Part shown: positions 26,101 through 36,407 of the stretch, one piece after another | How positions within the stretch are numbered: the stretch's first letter is position 1 | Layout of the letters: every line of letters starts with the position of its first letter | Assembly (NCBI RefSeq): GCF_014397115.1 | Contig: NZ_CP060720.1 | Location: forward strand, 512,001-576,000 | Source: Vagococcus carniphilus | Lineage (GTDB): Bacteria; Bacillota; Bacilli; Lactobacillales; Vagococcaceae | Reading direction: 5' to 3' | Length of the DNA stretch: 64,000 bases | The notes under the pieces: generated by a model | Databases searched by the model: none | Told to the model about the DNA's origin: nothing | Seen by the model: only the letters and a program-made list of their open reading frames with translations | Position numbers and translations under genes: made by a program

Positions 26101-26526
26101 ATGAAAATAAATAGTTATGATTTAGGAGAAAAGAAAGATGAATTATTAATTATCGCAATGATTGTGGCTAAATATAAAGGAAAAAATGTTTATGTACGCC
26201 ATAAAGATAGAACGACTTTTGAAATACCTGGAGGTCATAAAGAACCCAATGAAACAATAGAAGAATGCGCCAGAAGAGAACTAACAGAGGAAACGGGAGC
26301 TACTAAATTTACTCTTAAACCTTTGTTCATATTAGGTGTAGAAAAAGACGGATTAGAAGATTATGGGCAAGTATTTATGGCAGAAATAGAGATGCTTGCA
26401 AGTGAGTTAGAATATGAGATGGAAGAAGTTATTTTTCTTGATAGAGAACCTACGGAATATACTTATCCTGATATTCAAACAGCAATAATGAAAGAACTTA
26501 TTAAAAGAGGTATTAACATTAAGTAA
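26101..26526 (+). CDS. NUDIX hydrolase
   Basis: A 141-residue Nudix pyrophosphohydrolase. The box GGHKEPNETIEECARRELTEETGA fits GX5EX7REUXEEXGU at all key residues. It hydrolyses nucleoside diphosphates linked to another moiety, and the specific substrate is not readable. The last residues of the box and the acidic helix bind magnesium. It lies 48 bases after the membrane gene in an apparently loose cluster of small genes, with a modest ribosome site (AGGAAATGAGAG). Confidence 0.85.
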   Translation: MKINSYDLGEKKDELLIIAMIVAKYKGKNVYVRHKDRTTFEIPGGHKEPNETIEECARRELTEETGATKFTLKPLFILGVEKDGLEDYGQVFMAEIEMLASELEYEMEEVIFLDREPTEYTYPDIQTAIMKELIKRGINIK

Positions 26527-26566
26527 TTAATATTAATATAAATTAAAAATGAAAGAGGTCTTAGGT

Positions 26567-26881
26567 ATGTATACAATTAAAACACAGTATTCAGGTAATG
26601 ATTCATTTAACCACGTTGAATATCAATTATTTAAAGGAGCTGAAAAAATAAGTGAAGGAACAAGTAATAATCTTGCTGGGTCCACAGGATTAAGTAGGGG
26701 GGAATCTTGTCTTTATACTTTGGAATACTTGATTGATTCTTTGCCAAACGATGTGGAAGTAGCTTGGGAACATGATGACACGTTAGATATTGATGCAGTT
26801 AGTAAGAAGAATCCAGCATTAAATATTCAAAAAGATAATATAAAGAGATTGATAAAAAAGAAAAATATTAACTTTAATTAA
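26567..26881 (+). CDS. Hypothetical protein (104 aa)
   Basis: Not recognised. A soluble, mixed alpha/beta protein starting MYTIKTQYSGND and ending in a lysine-rich helix. The ATG at 26567 has AAAGAGG 8 bases upstream; the in-frame ATG at 26549 overlaps it. It lies between the NUDIX gene and a bidirectional terminator. Confidence 0.6.
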   Translation: MYTIKTQYSGNDSFNHVEYQLFKGAEKISEGTSNNLAGSTGLSRGESCLYTLEYLIDSLPNDVEVAWEHDDTLDIDAVSKKNPALNIQKDNIKRLIKKKNINFN

Positions 26882-26925
26882 TGTGAGTTATCAAATTAAA
26901 ATGTTTAACATCATAATTCGCATCA

Positions 26926-26966
26926 AAAAACCACATGAAACGAAAAGTCTCATGTGGTTTCTTTTA
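26926..26966. terminator. Bidirectional terminator (groEL side)
   Basis: AAACCACATGA pairs with TCATGTGGTTT, with A and T tracts on opposite sides. It ends groESL on the minus strand and the small gene cluster on the plus strand. Confidence 0.9.
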
Positions 26967-26991
26967 TATCAATGTAAGTCTTTTAAAGAGT

Positions 26992-28632
<1,641 letters not shown>

Positions 28633-28649
28633 TCACCTCATAATTTATT

Positions 28650-28934
28650 TTATTCTACGATTGCAATAATGTCTTTTTCATGAACGATAAGGTATTCTTT
28701 ACCGTCGAATTTTACGTCCTGCCCTGTGTATTTTTCAAACATAACTGTTTGGTTGATTTCTACTGAGACTGGTAATTTAGTCCCATTGTCAAGGGTACGA
28801 CCGTCGCCAACAGCAACTACAACACCTGTTTGAGATTTTTCTTTGGAAGCAGCAGTTAGAACGATTCCGCCAACTGATTTTTCCTCTTCCTCTTTAACTT
28901 CAATAATTACGCGATCTCCTAATGGTTTTAACAA
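28650..28934 (-). CDS. groES: Co-chaperonin GroES
   Basis: A 94-residue heptameric lid for GroEL. The sequence begins [13 protein letters not shown] and carries the mobile-loop region KSVGGIVL followed by the conserved tail [15 protein letters not shown]. The TTG at 28934 is the start because GGAGGG lies 7 bases upstream; an in-frame GTG at 28949 precedes that ribosome site and would add five non-family residues. It is transcribed from a promoter with a CIRCE operator, so HrcA repression and heat induction are expected. Confidence 0.95.
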   Translation of the reverse strand: MLKPLGDRVIIEVKEEEEKSVGGIVLTAASKEKSQTGVVVAVGDGRTLDNGTKLPVSVEINQTVMFEKYTGQDVKFDGKEYLIVHEKDIIAIVE

Positions 28935-28973
28935 TTGATATCCCTCCACAAATAAAAGATAATTTTTCTATTG

Positions 28974-29000
28974 TTAGCACTCGTTTGTTCTGAGTGCTAA
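28974..29000 (-). promoter_or_regulatory. CIRCE operator (HrcA binding site)
   Basis: A perfect CIRCE element: TTAGCACTC (28974-28982), 9 bases, GAGTGCTAA (28992-29000). It lies between the groES promoter and start codon. Confidence 0.97.
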
Positions 29001-29011
29001 CTTACTCTTAC

Positions 29012-29040
29012 ATAATAACCATAATATATTTTTTTTGCAA
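29012..29040 (-). promoter_or_regulatory. groESL promoter
   Basis: On the minus strand, TTGCAA (29040-29035), a 17-base spacer and TATTAT (29017-29012), immediately upstream of CIRCE. Confidence 0.75.
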
Positions 29041-29106
29041 GAAATTTGCTAGTTACTTTTTCTAATATGTTATGATAAAGGAACTAATACGATAGGAGGC
29101 CCTTTT

Positions 29107-29748
29107 ATGAGCTTAAATAAAAATATGTTGTGGACGGCTTTCTTCTTTTTATCTGCTTTAATGAGTCCTAATCTTTTTGCACTTCTACCAGTTTCGAAAG
29201 CTCAAATACCTAATCTTACAGCAGGAGCTTATATAATAGGCGCCGTTGTTATTACGGGTATCTATTTAAAAACCTCAAAGGTGCATACACTTTCTGAAAA
29301 ACGTACTAGTTGGGGGAAAGTCATTGGAATAGGACTACTAGGAATTTTATTAAGCTGGTTTTTACAAACCATTATTATGTTAATTGAAATTCAGCTATTT
29401 AATCAACCAGTGGGTTCGCAAAATACAGCTGACGTGACTGATTTAATAAAGAAAGCACCATTTTTCATGATAGCTGTTACGATTGCAGGGCCTATTATGG
29501 AAGAATACGTCTTTCGATTTAGTCTAATTAATTTTTTAAATCAAAAACTACCAACTATATTATCAGCTTTAATTAGTTCTCTTGTTTTTTCGGTTCTACA
29601 TGGAGATGGACATTACTTACTTTATGGTGGTTTAGGTTTGTTTTTCTATTATTTGTATCAAAAAACAGGCTCTATTTTAACTTCGATTATTACACATGCT
29701 GGTATGAATACTTTAGTTGTTATTGTTAGACTCTTATTTATAAAATAA
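29107..29748 (+). CDS. CPBP-family intramembrane metalloprotease
   Basis: A 213-residue membrane protein of the CAAX protease and bacteriocin-processing (Abi) family. The three motifs are present: EEYVFR (glutamate pair), FSVLHGD (first His) and ITHAGMN (second His). Family members cleave within membranes or act in bacteriocin self-immunity. The position next to groESL matches B. subtilis ydiL, which favours a housekeeping role. GGAGG precedes the ATG. Confidence 0.88.
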   Translation: MSLNKNMLWTAFFFLSALMSPNLFALLPVSKAQIPNLTAGAYIIGAVVITGIYLKTSKVHTLSEKRTSWGKVIGIGLLGILLSWFLQTIIMLIEIQLFNQPVGSQNTADVTDLIKKAPFFMIAVTIAGPIMEEYVFRFSLINFLNQKLPTILSALISSLVFSVLHGDGHYLLYGGLGLFFYYLYQKTGSILTSIITHAGMNTLVVIVRLLFIK

Positions 29749-29749
29749 A

Positions 29750-29782
29750 AAAAATCACATTCTAATTGGAATGTGATTTTTG
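29750..29782. terminator. Bidirectional terminator between the CPBP gene and rex
   Basis: AAAATCACATTC pairs with GAATGTGATTTT. Confidence 0.88.
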
Positions 29783-29786
29783 TATA

Positions 29787-30431
29787 TTAATCTTCTTTGT
29801 CTTCTTTATAGTGAGATAAGAAGTAAATTAAAGTTTGCATTTCATTAGTTAAGTCTACGTTTTGAACTTGAACATAATCAGGAACGTTAATGCGAACTGG
29901 AGTGAAATTCATAATACCTCGAACACCAGCTTCAACAAGTCTATCAGCATTTTCTTGTGCAGACTCAATTGGAACAGTTAAAATAGCTACTTCAATATGT
30001 TGTTCTTTAATTTGTTTTGACATCTCATTAGATGAATAAACAGGTACACCGTCTAAAATACGGCCGACGATATCTTCTTTCACATCAAAAGCAGCACTAA
30101 TACGGATGCTATCACTTTGATGGAAACGATAGTTAATTAAGGCGTGACCTAAATTACCAACACCGACTAAGGCAACGTTAGTTAACTCGTCTTCATTTAA
30201 TGTTTTAGCAAAGAAATTCATCAAGCTTTCAACATCATAACCGTATCCGCGTTTTCCTAATTCCCCAAAATACGAAAAATCACGACGAATAGTTGCGCTG
30301 TCGACTTTAACAGCCTCACTTAATTCAGTTGAAGACACTTTGTTCTTTCCTGAATCAAATAGAAATTTTAAATATCGATAATATAAAGGCAAACGTTTTG
30401 CCGTTGCCTTTGGAATAGTTGTTTCTTTCAT
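29787..30431 (-). CDS. rex: Redox-sensing repressor Rex
   Basis: A 214-residue dimeric repressor that reads the NADH/NAD ratio and controls fermentation genes. The N-terminal winged helix has [15 protein letters not shown] and [25 protein letters not shown]. The Rossmann domain carries [18 protein letters not shown] precedes the ATG. It is divergent from the ABC-F gene, as ydiF and rex are linked in Bacillus. An imperfect palindrome (30480-30497) lies near its promoter. Confidence 0.97.
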   Translation of the reverse strand: MKETTIPKATAKRLPLYYRYLKFLFDSGKNKVSSTELSEAVKVDSATIRRDFSYFGELGKRGYGYDVESLMNFFAKTLNEDELTNVALVGVGNLGHALINYRFHQSDSIRISAAFDVKEDIVGRILDGVPVYSSNEMSKQIKEQHIEVAILTVPIESAQENADRLVEAGVRGIMNFTPVRINVPDYVQVQNVDLTNEMQTLIYFLSHYKEDKED

Positions 30432-30627
30432 TGCTTTTCCCTCACTTAGCTTAAAACCTATTGTATTGTTATATACTTCACGTTACTAGGATAACGTTAG
30501 AAAGAAGTAATTGCAATTTTAACGCCTACAAATAATCGAGAAAATGAGTAGATTCTACTAATTGAACGAAGAATTGTCCTAATAAATATGATAAACTAAG
30601 CAAAGAATATCAAAGGTGGAGGACAAG

Positions 30628-32565
30628 ATGATTTTACTACAAGCTAATCAAATCGCTCGTCTATTTGGAGACGAAGTTTTGTTTGAAAATATGCAATTAG
30701 AAGTACAAGATAGAAGTCGAATAGCCTTAGTTGGTCGTAATGGTGCAGGTAAATCGACACTTTTAAAAATCCTAGCAGGAATTGAAGAGCCAGACAAAGG
30801 AACTATCTCAAAGACAAAAGACTTAACAATGGGTTATTTAGATCAACATACAGGACTAGAATCAACTAAGACAATTTGGGAAGAAATGCTGACAGTTTTT
30901 GAGCCTATTCAAAAAATGGAAAAACGATTAAGACAATTAGAAAGCCAAATTGCGGATGAACAGATTCAAGCAGATGAAAAAAGATATCAACAAGTTTTAG
31001 TAGAATATGATCGCTTACAACATGAATTTAATGATTTAAATGGATACGGCTACGAATCAGAAATTAAATCTGTTTTACATGGCTTTAGATTTGAGGAGGA
31101 TTATTTAGATCATTTGATTAGTAATCTTTCTGGTGGGCAAAAGACACGCTTAGCACTAGCTAAACTCTTATTAGAAAAACCAGATTTACTTATTTTGGAT
31201 GAGCCGACTAACCATTTAGATATTGAAACACTAAGTTGGTTAGAAAATTATTTAAAAAATTATCGTGGTGCTCTGTTAATGGTTTCCCATGACCGTTACT
31301 TTTTAGATAAGATTGTCGAAGAAGTTTATGAAATAAGTAGACGTAAAATGAGTCACTATAAGGGGAACTACAGTCGCTATTTGGATCAAAAAGCTGAACG
31401 ACTAGAAAGAGAATGGAAAGAATACGAGAAGCAACAAGTTGAAATTTCAAAACTAGAAGATTTTGTTGCTCGAAATTTAGTTCGAGCTTCAACGACTAAA
31501 AGAGCTCAAAGTCGTAGAAAACAACTAGAGAAGATGGATAGAATTGAACGACCTCAAGGAGATGAAAAATCTGCACATTTTCTTTTTGGCATTGAACGCC
31601 AATCAGGTAGAGAAGTATTAGAAGTTGAAGACGCTGCAGTTGGTTATAATCAAACCGTTTTATGCGAGCCAATTGATTTTCAAATTAGAAAACAAGAAGC
31701 GATTGCCCTAGTTGGTCCAAATGGTGTTGGAAAATCTACATTACTAAAATCAATTATTGGCGATATTCCTTTTGTTAAAGGTAAATCTAAAGTAGGTCAT
31801 CATGTGTCAATTGGTTATTATGACCAAGAACAAGCCAATTTAAATTCACAACAAAGTGTACTTGAAGAGCTGTGGTCTGAGCATCGAACAACATCAGAAA
31901 AAGACATAAGAACGGTATTAGGTAGCTTCTTATTTTCTGGTGAAGATGTGAAGAAAACTATTCCCTTATTAAGTGGGGGAGAAAAGGCTCGTGTGGCTCT
32001 TGCTAAACTATCAATGAATCGAGATAATTTTTTAATTCTAGATGAGCCGACAAACCATTTGGATATTGATAGTAAAGAAGTATTAGAAAATGCTTTAATT
32101 GATTATGAAGGAACTTTGTTGTTTGTTTCTCATGACCGTTACTTTATTAATCGAATTGCAACTAGTGTTCTTGAGTTATCAGAAACAGGTGGTAAATTGT
32201 ATCATGGTAACTACGATTACTATTTGGAAAAGAAATTAGAAGAAGAGCAATTAAAAGAGTTACTTAATGAAGAAACAGATGAAGTAGTTGAAGTAAAAAC
32301 AGAGACGAAGAAAAATTTCGAACTGGATAAGCAAAAACAAAAAGAAAAAAGAACATTAGAACGTCAAGTGGAGCAATTAGAAAAAGAACTTCATGAGATG
32401 GAAGAGGCGATTGAATCTATTCAAAAAGAGATGGAGTTACCAGCAAATCTTGAAGACCATGAAGCCTTACAAAAATTAAATGAAACGTTAACCTCAAGTT
32501 TCAAACAACAAGAAGATTTACTTAATCAGTGGGAAGAAGTATCTTTAGCTTTAGAAGAGTTTTAA
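30628..32565 (+). CDS. ABC-F family ATPase (YdiF-like)
   Basis: A 645-residue soluble twin-ATPase without membrane domains. Walker A GRNGAGKSTL in the first half and GPNGVGKSTL in the second, two LSGG signatures (NLSGGQKTR and LLSGGEKAR), two DEPTNHLD Walker B motifs, and a charged linker between (the P-site tRNA interaction motif region). A C-terminal coiled coil (~540-645) is rich in Glu/Lys. ABC-F proteins act on ribosomes in translation control or antibiotic protection. The synteny with rex suggests the housekeeping YdiF type. The ATG at 30628 is preferred over the GTG at 30616, which lies in the ribosome site AGGTGGAGG. Confidence 0.9.
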   Translation: MILLQANQIARLFGDEVLFENMQLEVQDRSRIALVGRNGAGKSTLLKILAGIEEPDKGTISKTKDLTMGYLDQHTGLESTKTIWEEMLTVFEPIQKMEKRLRQLESQIADEQIQADEKRYQQVLVEYDRLQHEFNDLNGYGYESEIKSVLHGFRFEEDYLDHLISNLSGGQKTRLALAKLLLEKPDLLILDEPTNHLDIETLSWLENYLKNYRGALLMVSHDRYFLDKIVEEVYEISRRKMSHYKGNYSRYLDQKAERLEREWKEYEKQQVEISKLEDFVARNLVRASTTKRAQSRRKQLEKMDRIERPQGDEKSAHFLFGIERQSGREVLEVEDAAVGYNQTVLCEPIDFQIRKQEAIALVGPNGVGKSTLLKSIIGDIPFVKGKSKVGHHVSIGYYDQEQANLNSQQSVLEELWSEHRTTSEKDIRTVLGSFLFSGEDVKKTIPLLSGGEKARVALAKLSMNRDNFLILDEPTNHLDIDSKEVLENALIDYEGTLLFVSHDRYFINRIATSVLELSETGGKLYHGNYDYYLEKKLEEEQLKELLNEETDEVVEVKTETKKNFELDKQKQKEKRTLERQVEQLEKELHEMEEAIESIQKEMELPANLEDHEALQKLNETLTSSFKQQEDLLNQWEEVSLALEEF

Positions 32566-32576
32566 TAAGTGAGGTG

Positions 32577-32607
32577 AAAAGGCTGACAATCAAGTCAGTC
32601 TTTTTTT
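32577..32607 (+). terminator. Terminator after the ABC-F gene
   Basis: A GGCTGAC/GTCAGTC stem followed by seven T residues. Confidence 0.85.
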
Positions 32608-32608
32608 G

Positions 32609-32637
32609 TTGCTTTTCAAGTAAAAAAGTAGTATATT
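32609..32637 (+). promoter_or_regulatory. Promoter of the TetR/hydrolase operon
   Basis: TTGCTT (32609-32614), a 17-base spacer and TATATT (32632-32637). Confidence 0.65.
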
Positions 32638-32639
32638 TT

Positions 32640-32666
32640 AAAAAACATACTGATTGAATGTTTTTT
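32640..32666 (+). promoter_or_regulatory. Inverted-repeat operator candidate
   Basis: AAAAAACAT (32640-32648) and ATGTTTTTT (32658-32666) are perfect 9-base arms around a 9-base spacer. They lie 3 bases after the -10 box, a position that would block transcription. The likely ligand is the TetR protein encoded next. Confidence 0.55.
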
Positions 32667-32678
32667 TGAGGAGGAATT

Positions 32679-33314
32679 ATGAAAAAAAAATATACAGCAG
32701 AAGAGGTTAAGGAATTAATTTTGCGACAGGCAGCACTTCTTTTTGCTACCAAAGGTTATGAAAAAACATCGATTAGCGATATTGTTGCTAATTTAGACGG
32801 TCTAACTAGAGGAGCTGTGTATCACCATTTTGATTCAAAGTTTGATATTTTAATAGAAATTACGAACAAGTTGATTCCAAGTGATGAAAAAATTCAAGCG
32901 TTTAAAAATAAAAACATATCGGGATTAGAAAAAATTCAGCAACTTTTATTAGAAGGAATGTTTAACGAAGTAGTAATAAAAGAAATGAGTCATTCACTAG
33001 TATTATTAAAAGAGCCGCTTTTCAGTGCTATTTACAATCAACAAATTTGTTTGAGATTAGGTCCTGTGATTGAAACGTTTATTTTTGAAGGTACTCAGGA
33101 TGGATCTATCAATGTAGAATCATCAAAAGAGATGTCTGAAATAGTTATTTTGCTGACGACTACATGGTTTATAGAGTCTTTATTTCCAGATAGTGGAGAA
33201 AGGCTTATTCAGAAGTTAAAAACAAGCCAAACTATTCTAAGAAAAAGTGGGATGGATGTATTAAGTGATGAGGTTTATATGGTTATTATGAATCAATTAG
33301 AGAGGATAACATAA
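32679..33314 (+). CDS. TetR-family repressor
   Basis: A 211-residue regulator with an N-terminal helix-turn-helix (ATKGYEKTSISDIVANLDGLTRGAVYHHFDSKFDIL) and a helical ligand domain. GAGGAGG lies 6 bases before the ATG. It is in an operon with the following hydrolase (1-base gap) and is probably autoregulated through the inverted repeat just upstream. The effector is unknown. Confidence 0.88.
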   Translation: MKKKYTAEEVKELILRQAALLFATKGYEKTSISDIVANLDGLTRGAVYHHFDSKFDILIEITNKLIPSDEKIQAFKNKNISGLEKIQQLLLEGMFNEVVIKEMSHSLVLLKEPLFSAIYNQQICLRLGPVIETFIFEGTQDGSINVESSKEMSEIVILLTTTWFIESLFPDSGERLIQKLKTSQTILRKSGMDVLSDEVYMVIMNQLERIT

Positions 33315-33315
33315 T

Positions 33316-34257
33316 ATGAAAAAAGTAATGAAGCGAATCGGAATCATTTTAACTATTATAGTAGGGATTATCGTATTAATTTTTTTAGGTATATTTATAA
33401 ATAATAAAATTCAATTAGCAAGAGAAGCTAAAAAAATTGATCCAGTAGGTGAGAAGATAACTGTTAATGATCAAAAAATGAATATTCAAATTTATGGAGA
33501 TAAAAAAGAAACGATAGTGTTACTACCAGGTTTTATGACAACATCACCAATTATTGATTTCAAACCTTTAACAGATGAATTAAAAAAGGATTTTCGAGTG
33601 GTGGTAGTGGAACCTTTTGGATATGGGCTGAGTGATGATACGACTAAAGAACGTTCTGTAGAGAATTTAACTGAAGAGATACATACAGCGCTTAAAAGTA
33701 AAGGAATCGATGATTATACTCTAATGGCTCACTCGATTTCTGGGATTTATTCCCTAGAGTACATTAAAAAGTACCCAAAAGAAGTGAATGCCTTTATTGG
33801 AATTGATAGTAGTTTGCCATCTCAAGGAAATGCGGATGATAATGGAGAAGCGATGATTAAATTTTTAAGTAGCTCAGGTTTGTACCGTGTTTTAGCTATG
33901 GCGAGTCCAGATTTGTTAAGCATACCAGAAGGTGTGGATAATAAGTTAGCTGAGCAATATAAATATATTTCTTTTAAAAATATCGGTTCGACGGCAACGA
34001 TAAATGAAGCTAAATCAATGCCTGAGAATTTTTCTAAAACCAAAAAAATTAGTTATACTAAAAATTTCCCAGTTCTTTATTTATTAGCAACTGAAAGCAC
34101 TGACCCTGATCCAAGTTGGGAAAAGATTCATCGAGAAATGATTGAAGGAAATAAACAAGCAGAGCTTAAAATTTTAGAGGGTGATCATTACCTACATCAC
34201 ACAAAAGCAAAAGAAATAGCAGAAGATACAAAACAATTTTTAACACATAACAAATAG
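33316..34257 (+). CDS. Membrane-anchored alpha/beta hydrolase
   Basis: A 313-residue protein with one N-terminal membrane helix (~9-30), so the enzyme domain faces outside. The alpha/beta fold shows the oxyanion region LLPGFMTTSP and nucleophile Ser in MAHSISG. An Asp lies near FIGIDSS, and the likely catalytic His is in the C-terminal GDHYLHHTK. Esterase or peptidase activity is possible, with the substrate unknown. It is co-transcribed with the TetR gene, which probably controls it. Confidence 0.82.
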   Translation: MKKVMKRIGIILTIIVGIIVLIFLGIFINNKIQLAREAKKIDPVGEKITVNDQKMNIQIYGDKKETIVLLPGFMTTSPIIDFKPLTDELKKDFRVVVVEPFGYGLSDDTTKERSVENLTEEIHTALKSKGIDDYTLMAHSISGIYSLEYIKKYPKEVNAFIGIDSSLPSQGNADDNGEAMIKFLSSSGLYRVLAMASPDLLSIPEGVDNKLAEQYKYISFKNIGSTATINEAKSMPENFSKTKKISYTKNFPVLYLLATESTDPDPSWEKIHREMIEGNKQAELKILEGDHYLHHTKAKEIAEDTKQFLTHNK

Positions 34258-34260
34258 AAA

Positions 34261-34299
34261 AAAACAGAGATGCAGTTGAAAGCTACATCTCTGTTTTTA
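34261..34299. terminator. Bidirectional terminator
   Basis: AAAACAGAGATG pairs with CATCTCTGTTTT. It serves the hydrolase (plus) and the DUF4231 gene (minus). Confidence 0.88.
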
Positions 34300-34303
34300 T
34301 TTG

Positions 34304-34744
34304 TTAACTAAATTCGACGTCTCTACGTCTTTTAGGTTTCATTGATTTTTTTTGTAAGCCACTAAAACATTTTTCAATCTCCCCAACAAAGATATCCATT
34401 GTTTCATCAGAGCTTTTCTGTGCGTATTTACCACTCTTATTAAGGTAAAGGTATTTTTCAGTTTCTAAAACGTGTAAAGTTTCTTTAGAATCTTGAATTT
34501 TCTCTTTAAAGTTCACCCCATTGAATAGTAATTGGCACATAAGGATAACCACTCCAATAGAGCTAATAACAATATTCTTAATAATTGTATCTGGCAATAA
34601 GGTAATAAGTGGTAGAGCTGCTGCAGATAAGATTTGAACTAAGAAGAAAAAGTAGTAAAAGAAACTTAAGAAAAAACCTTTTCTTTTATGTTGTTTAATA
34701 CGTTTATCAACTCGGTCCTCCAAATAATTGAAATCACTGTACAT
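34304..34744 (-). CDS. DUF4231/SLATT-like two-helix membrane protein
   Basis: A 146-residue protein: a charged helix with DYR-like DFNYLEDRVDKRIKQHKRKG, two close membrane helices (~26-45 and ~53-73), then a cytosolic helical segment with KEKIQDSKETLHVLETEKYLYLNKSGKY. The layout fits DUF4231, a member of the SLATT group. SLATT proteins are pore-like effectors in nucleotide-dependent defence systems, but many stand alone. No partner gene (CD-NTase, TIR or similar) is nearby. The ATG at 34744 is chosen; AAGGAG is 11 bases upstream, a long spacing. Confidence 0.6.
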   Translation of the reverse strand: MYSDFNYLEDRVDKRIKQHKRKGFFLSFFYYFFFLVQILSAAALPLITLLPDTIIKNIVISSIGVVILMCQLLFNGVNFKEKIQDSKETLHVLETEKYLYLNKSGKYAQKSSDETMDIFVGEIEKCFSGLQKKSMKPKRRRDVEFS

Positions 34745-34827
34745 GAATAAAAGCACTCCTTTTTTGTTTATGAATCTAGTGTATGATAAAAAAATGTTAA
34801 ATTCAAACTTATTTATGTACAAATAAC

Positions 34828-34867
34828 CAAAAAAAGAGCTTTACCTATTCAAGGTGAGCTCTTTAAA
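34828..34867 (-). terminator. Terminator of the small membrane gene at 34880
   Basis: AAAGAGCT-TTACCT pairs with AGGTGAGCTCTTT and runs into a T tract on the minus strand. Confidence 0.78.
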
Positions 34868-34879
34868 GGCTAATTCAAG

Positions 34880-35089
34880 TTATTCACCATTAAAACCTTC
34901 CGAGAAACCTCTAAGAAAGCTATCAATAGAGTCAATGAAGTTAAAGAAAAATACCATGATAATTAGCCCAACAAAAAGTAAGACAAAGCCTAATTTTTGC
35001 CACTTAGACAAATATTGAATAAAATCAGTAAATCTGAAGCTTAATAAACAAAAACCAACAATAGAAACTAAAATCCCTAAATCTTCCAT
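34880..35089 (-). CDS. Small membrane protein (69 aa)
   Basis: Not recognised. Two hydrophobic helices (~5-20 and ~31-50) are followed by a polar C-terminus (IDSIDSFLRGFSEGFNGE). AGGAG lies 8 bases before the ATG. It has its own terminator, and the next minus-strand gene upstream (queG) ends 57 bases away. Confidence 0.6.
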   Translation of the reverse strand: MEDLGILVSIVGFCLLSFRFTDFIQYLSKWQKLGFVLLFVGLIIMVFFFNFIDSIDSFLRGFSEGFNGE

Positions 35090-35145
35090 TCTTAAAACTC
35101 CTATTTTATATTATAGTCGTTATTTTACAGGACTGAAGGCAATAA

Positions 35146-36294
35146 TCAACCCTTTTTTAAACTGGTAATGGCTTTTTCTATTTCAGTTGTAGCTTCTTCA
35201 TCTGTTTCTTTAACTAAACTTTCTTCTAAAAAAGATAAAACAGCTTCATTACCTTTAGCCAAAATACTTAAAGCCCAAGCAGCGGTACCTCTGATAACCG
35301 GCCTTGGGTCTTCCTCTAGACAGCGTAATAGGTTAGGAACTGCCGTCTTATCTCTAGCATTAGCTAATGCAATGATGGCATTTCTTTGAAGAGGTTTTTT
35401 TCCTCGCCAAGAACCTGCTAAAATACCAAAAGTTTGTTTAAATTCTTTATTTGAAATGGTTAGCATCGGTTTTAAAAGTGGTTGAATAATCTCAGGATCA
35501 ATTTCCATTTCTTGATGAAAATGATTATTTTGACCTTGATTAAATGGGCAGACTTCCTGACAAATATCGCATCCATAGATAACAGTTCTAATTTTAGGTC
35601 GGAATTCTTCTGGCATCATCCCTTTAGTTTGGGTTTGATAAGATAAACATCTTTTTCCGTTCATTCGCCCATCTCCTAAAAGAGCAGAAGTAGGACAATA
35701 ATCAACACACTTAGTACACTCCCCGCACTGATTTACTTTAGGGTTGTCCGCTTCAAAAGGAATATTTGTTACAATTTCGCCTAAGTAAACATAAGAACCA
35801 AATTCTTCTGTAATTAATAGTCCATTCTTTCCAATAAACCCAATACCAGCTCTTTGTGCAACAGCTACATCGATTAACTCTCCTGTATCAACCATCGGCT
35901 TAAAAGAAATATCAGGATTATTGTCAGTTGCCTCTTTAATAAAGTCGATTAATTTATCCATTCTATCCCTTAAAATATCATGGTAATCAATTCCCCAAGA
36001 GGCTTTTGCGAATTTACCGCGTTTTTCACCTCTAATTTTTTCAGGTCTTTGACTTAAACGACTCGGATAAGCCAGAGCAATTGAAATAATCGATTTAGGT
36101 TCTTGAAAGATTAAATCAGGGTAGATTCTCTCTTCAATATTTGGATGTTCAAATCCTGTTGTATGTAAATTTTCTTTTTGTTCATATAAACTTTCTTTTA
36201 AGTGATCAAAGGGTTCAGCTGTTGTAAACCCAATTTTATCAATGCCAATTTCTTGGCTTGCTTTAATAATTTCTTTTTTTAATGTGTGATACAT
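35146..36294 (-). CDS. queG: Epoxyqueuosine reductase QueG
   Basis: A 382-residue, cobalamin-dependent iron-sulfur enzyme for the last step of queuosine synthesis in tRNA. Two [4Fe-4S] clusters are encoded by [12 protein letters not shown] and [12 protein letters not shown]. The C-terminal ~75 residues form HEAT-like repeats ([15 protein letters not shown]) that bind tRNA. The N-terminal catalytic domain and length are normal. It links to the preQ1-regulated queT at 53645. It ends close to the small membrane gene with no clear terminator between. Confidence 0.95.
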   Translation of the reverse strand: MYHTLKKEIIKASQEIGIDKIGFTTAEPFDHLKESLYEQKENLHTTGFEHPNIEERIYPDLIFQEPKSIISIALAYPSRLSQRPEKIRGEKRGKFAKASWGIDYHDILRDRMDKLIDFIKEATDNNPDISFKPMVDTGELIDVAVAQRAGIGFIGKNGLLITEEFGSYVYLGEIVTNIPFEADNPKVNQCGECTKCVDYCPTSALLGDGRMNGKRCLSYQTQTKGMMPEEFRPKIRTVIYGCDICQEVCPFNQGQNNHFHQEMEIDPEIIQPLLKPMLTISNKEFKQTFGILAGSWRGKKPLQRNAIIALANARDKTAVPNLLRCLEEDPRPVIRGTAAWALSILAKGNEAVLSFLEESLVKETDEEATTEIEKAITSLKKG

Positions 36295-36407
36295 AATAAT
36301 TGGCGAATCCTTTTCAATTTTTATTTAAGTATCTAGTATTCCTGATTAAAATTCAAGGAAAAGCCCACTTAATTGCGAACTTTATCTTGTAGGAAGGGGA
36401 GCTAATT

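Noticed and set aside
29107..29748. CPBP protease as part of a bacteriocin locus
   Set aside because: No bacteriocin or immunity genes are nearby, and the gene order next to groESL is a conserved housekeeping arrangement.
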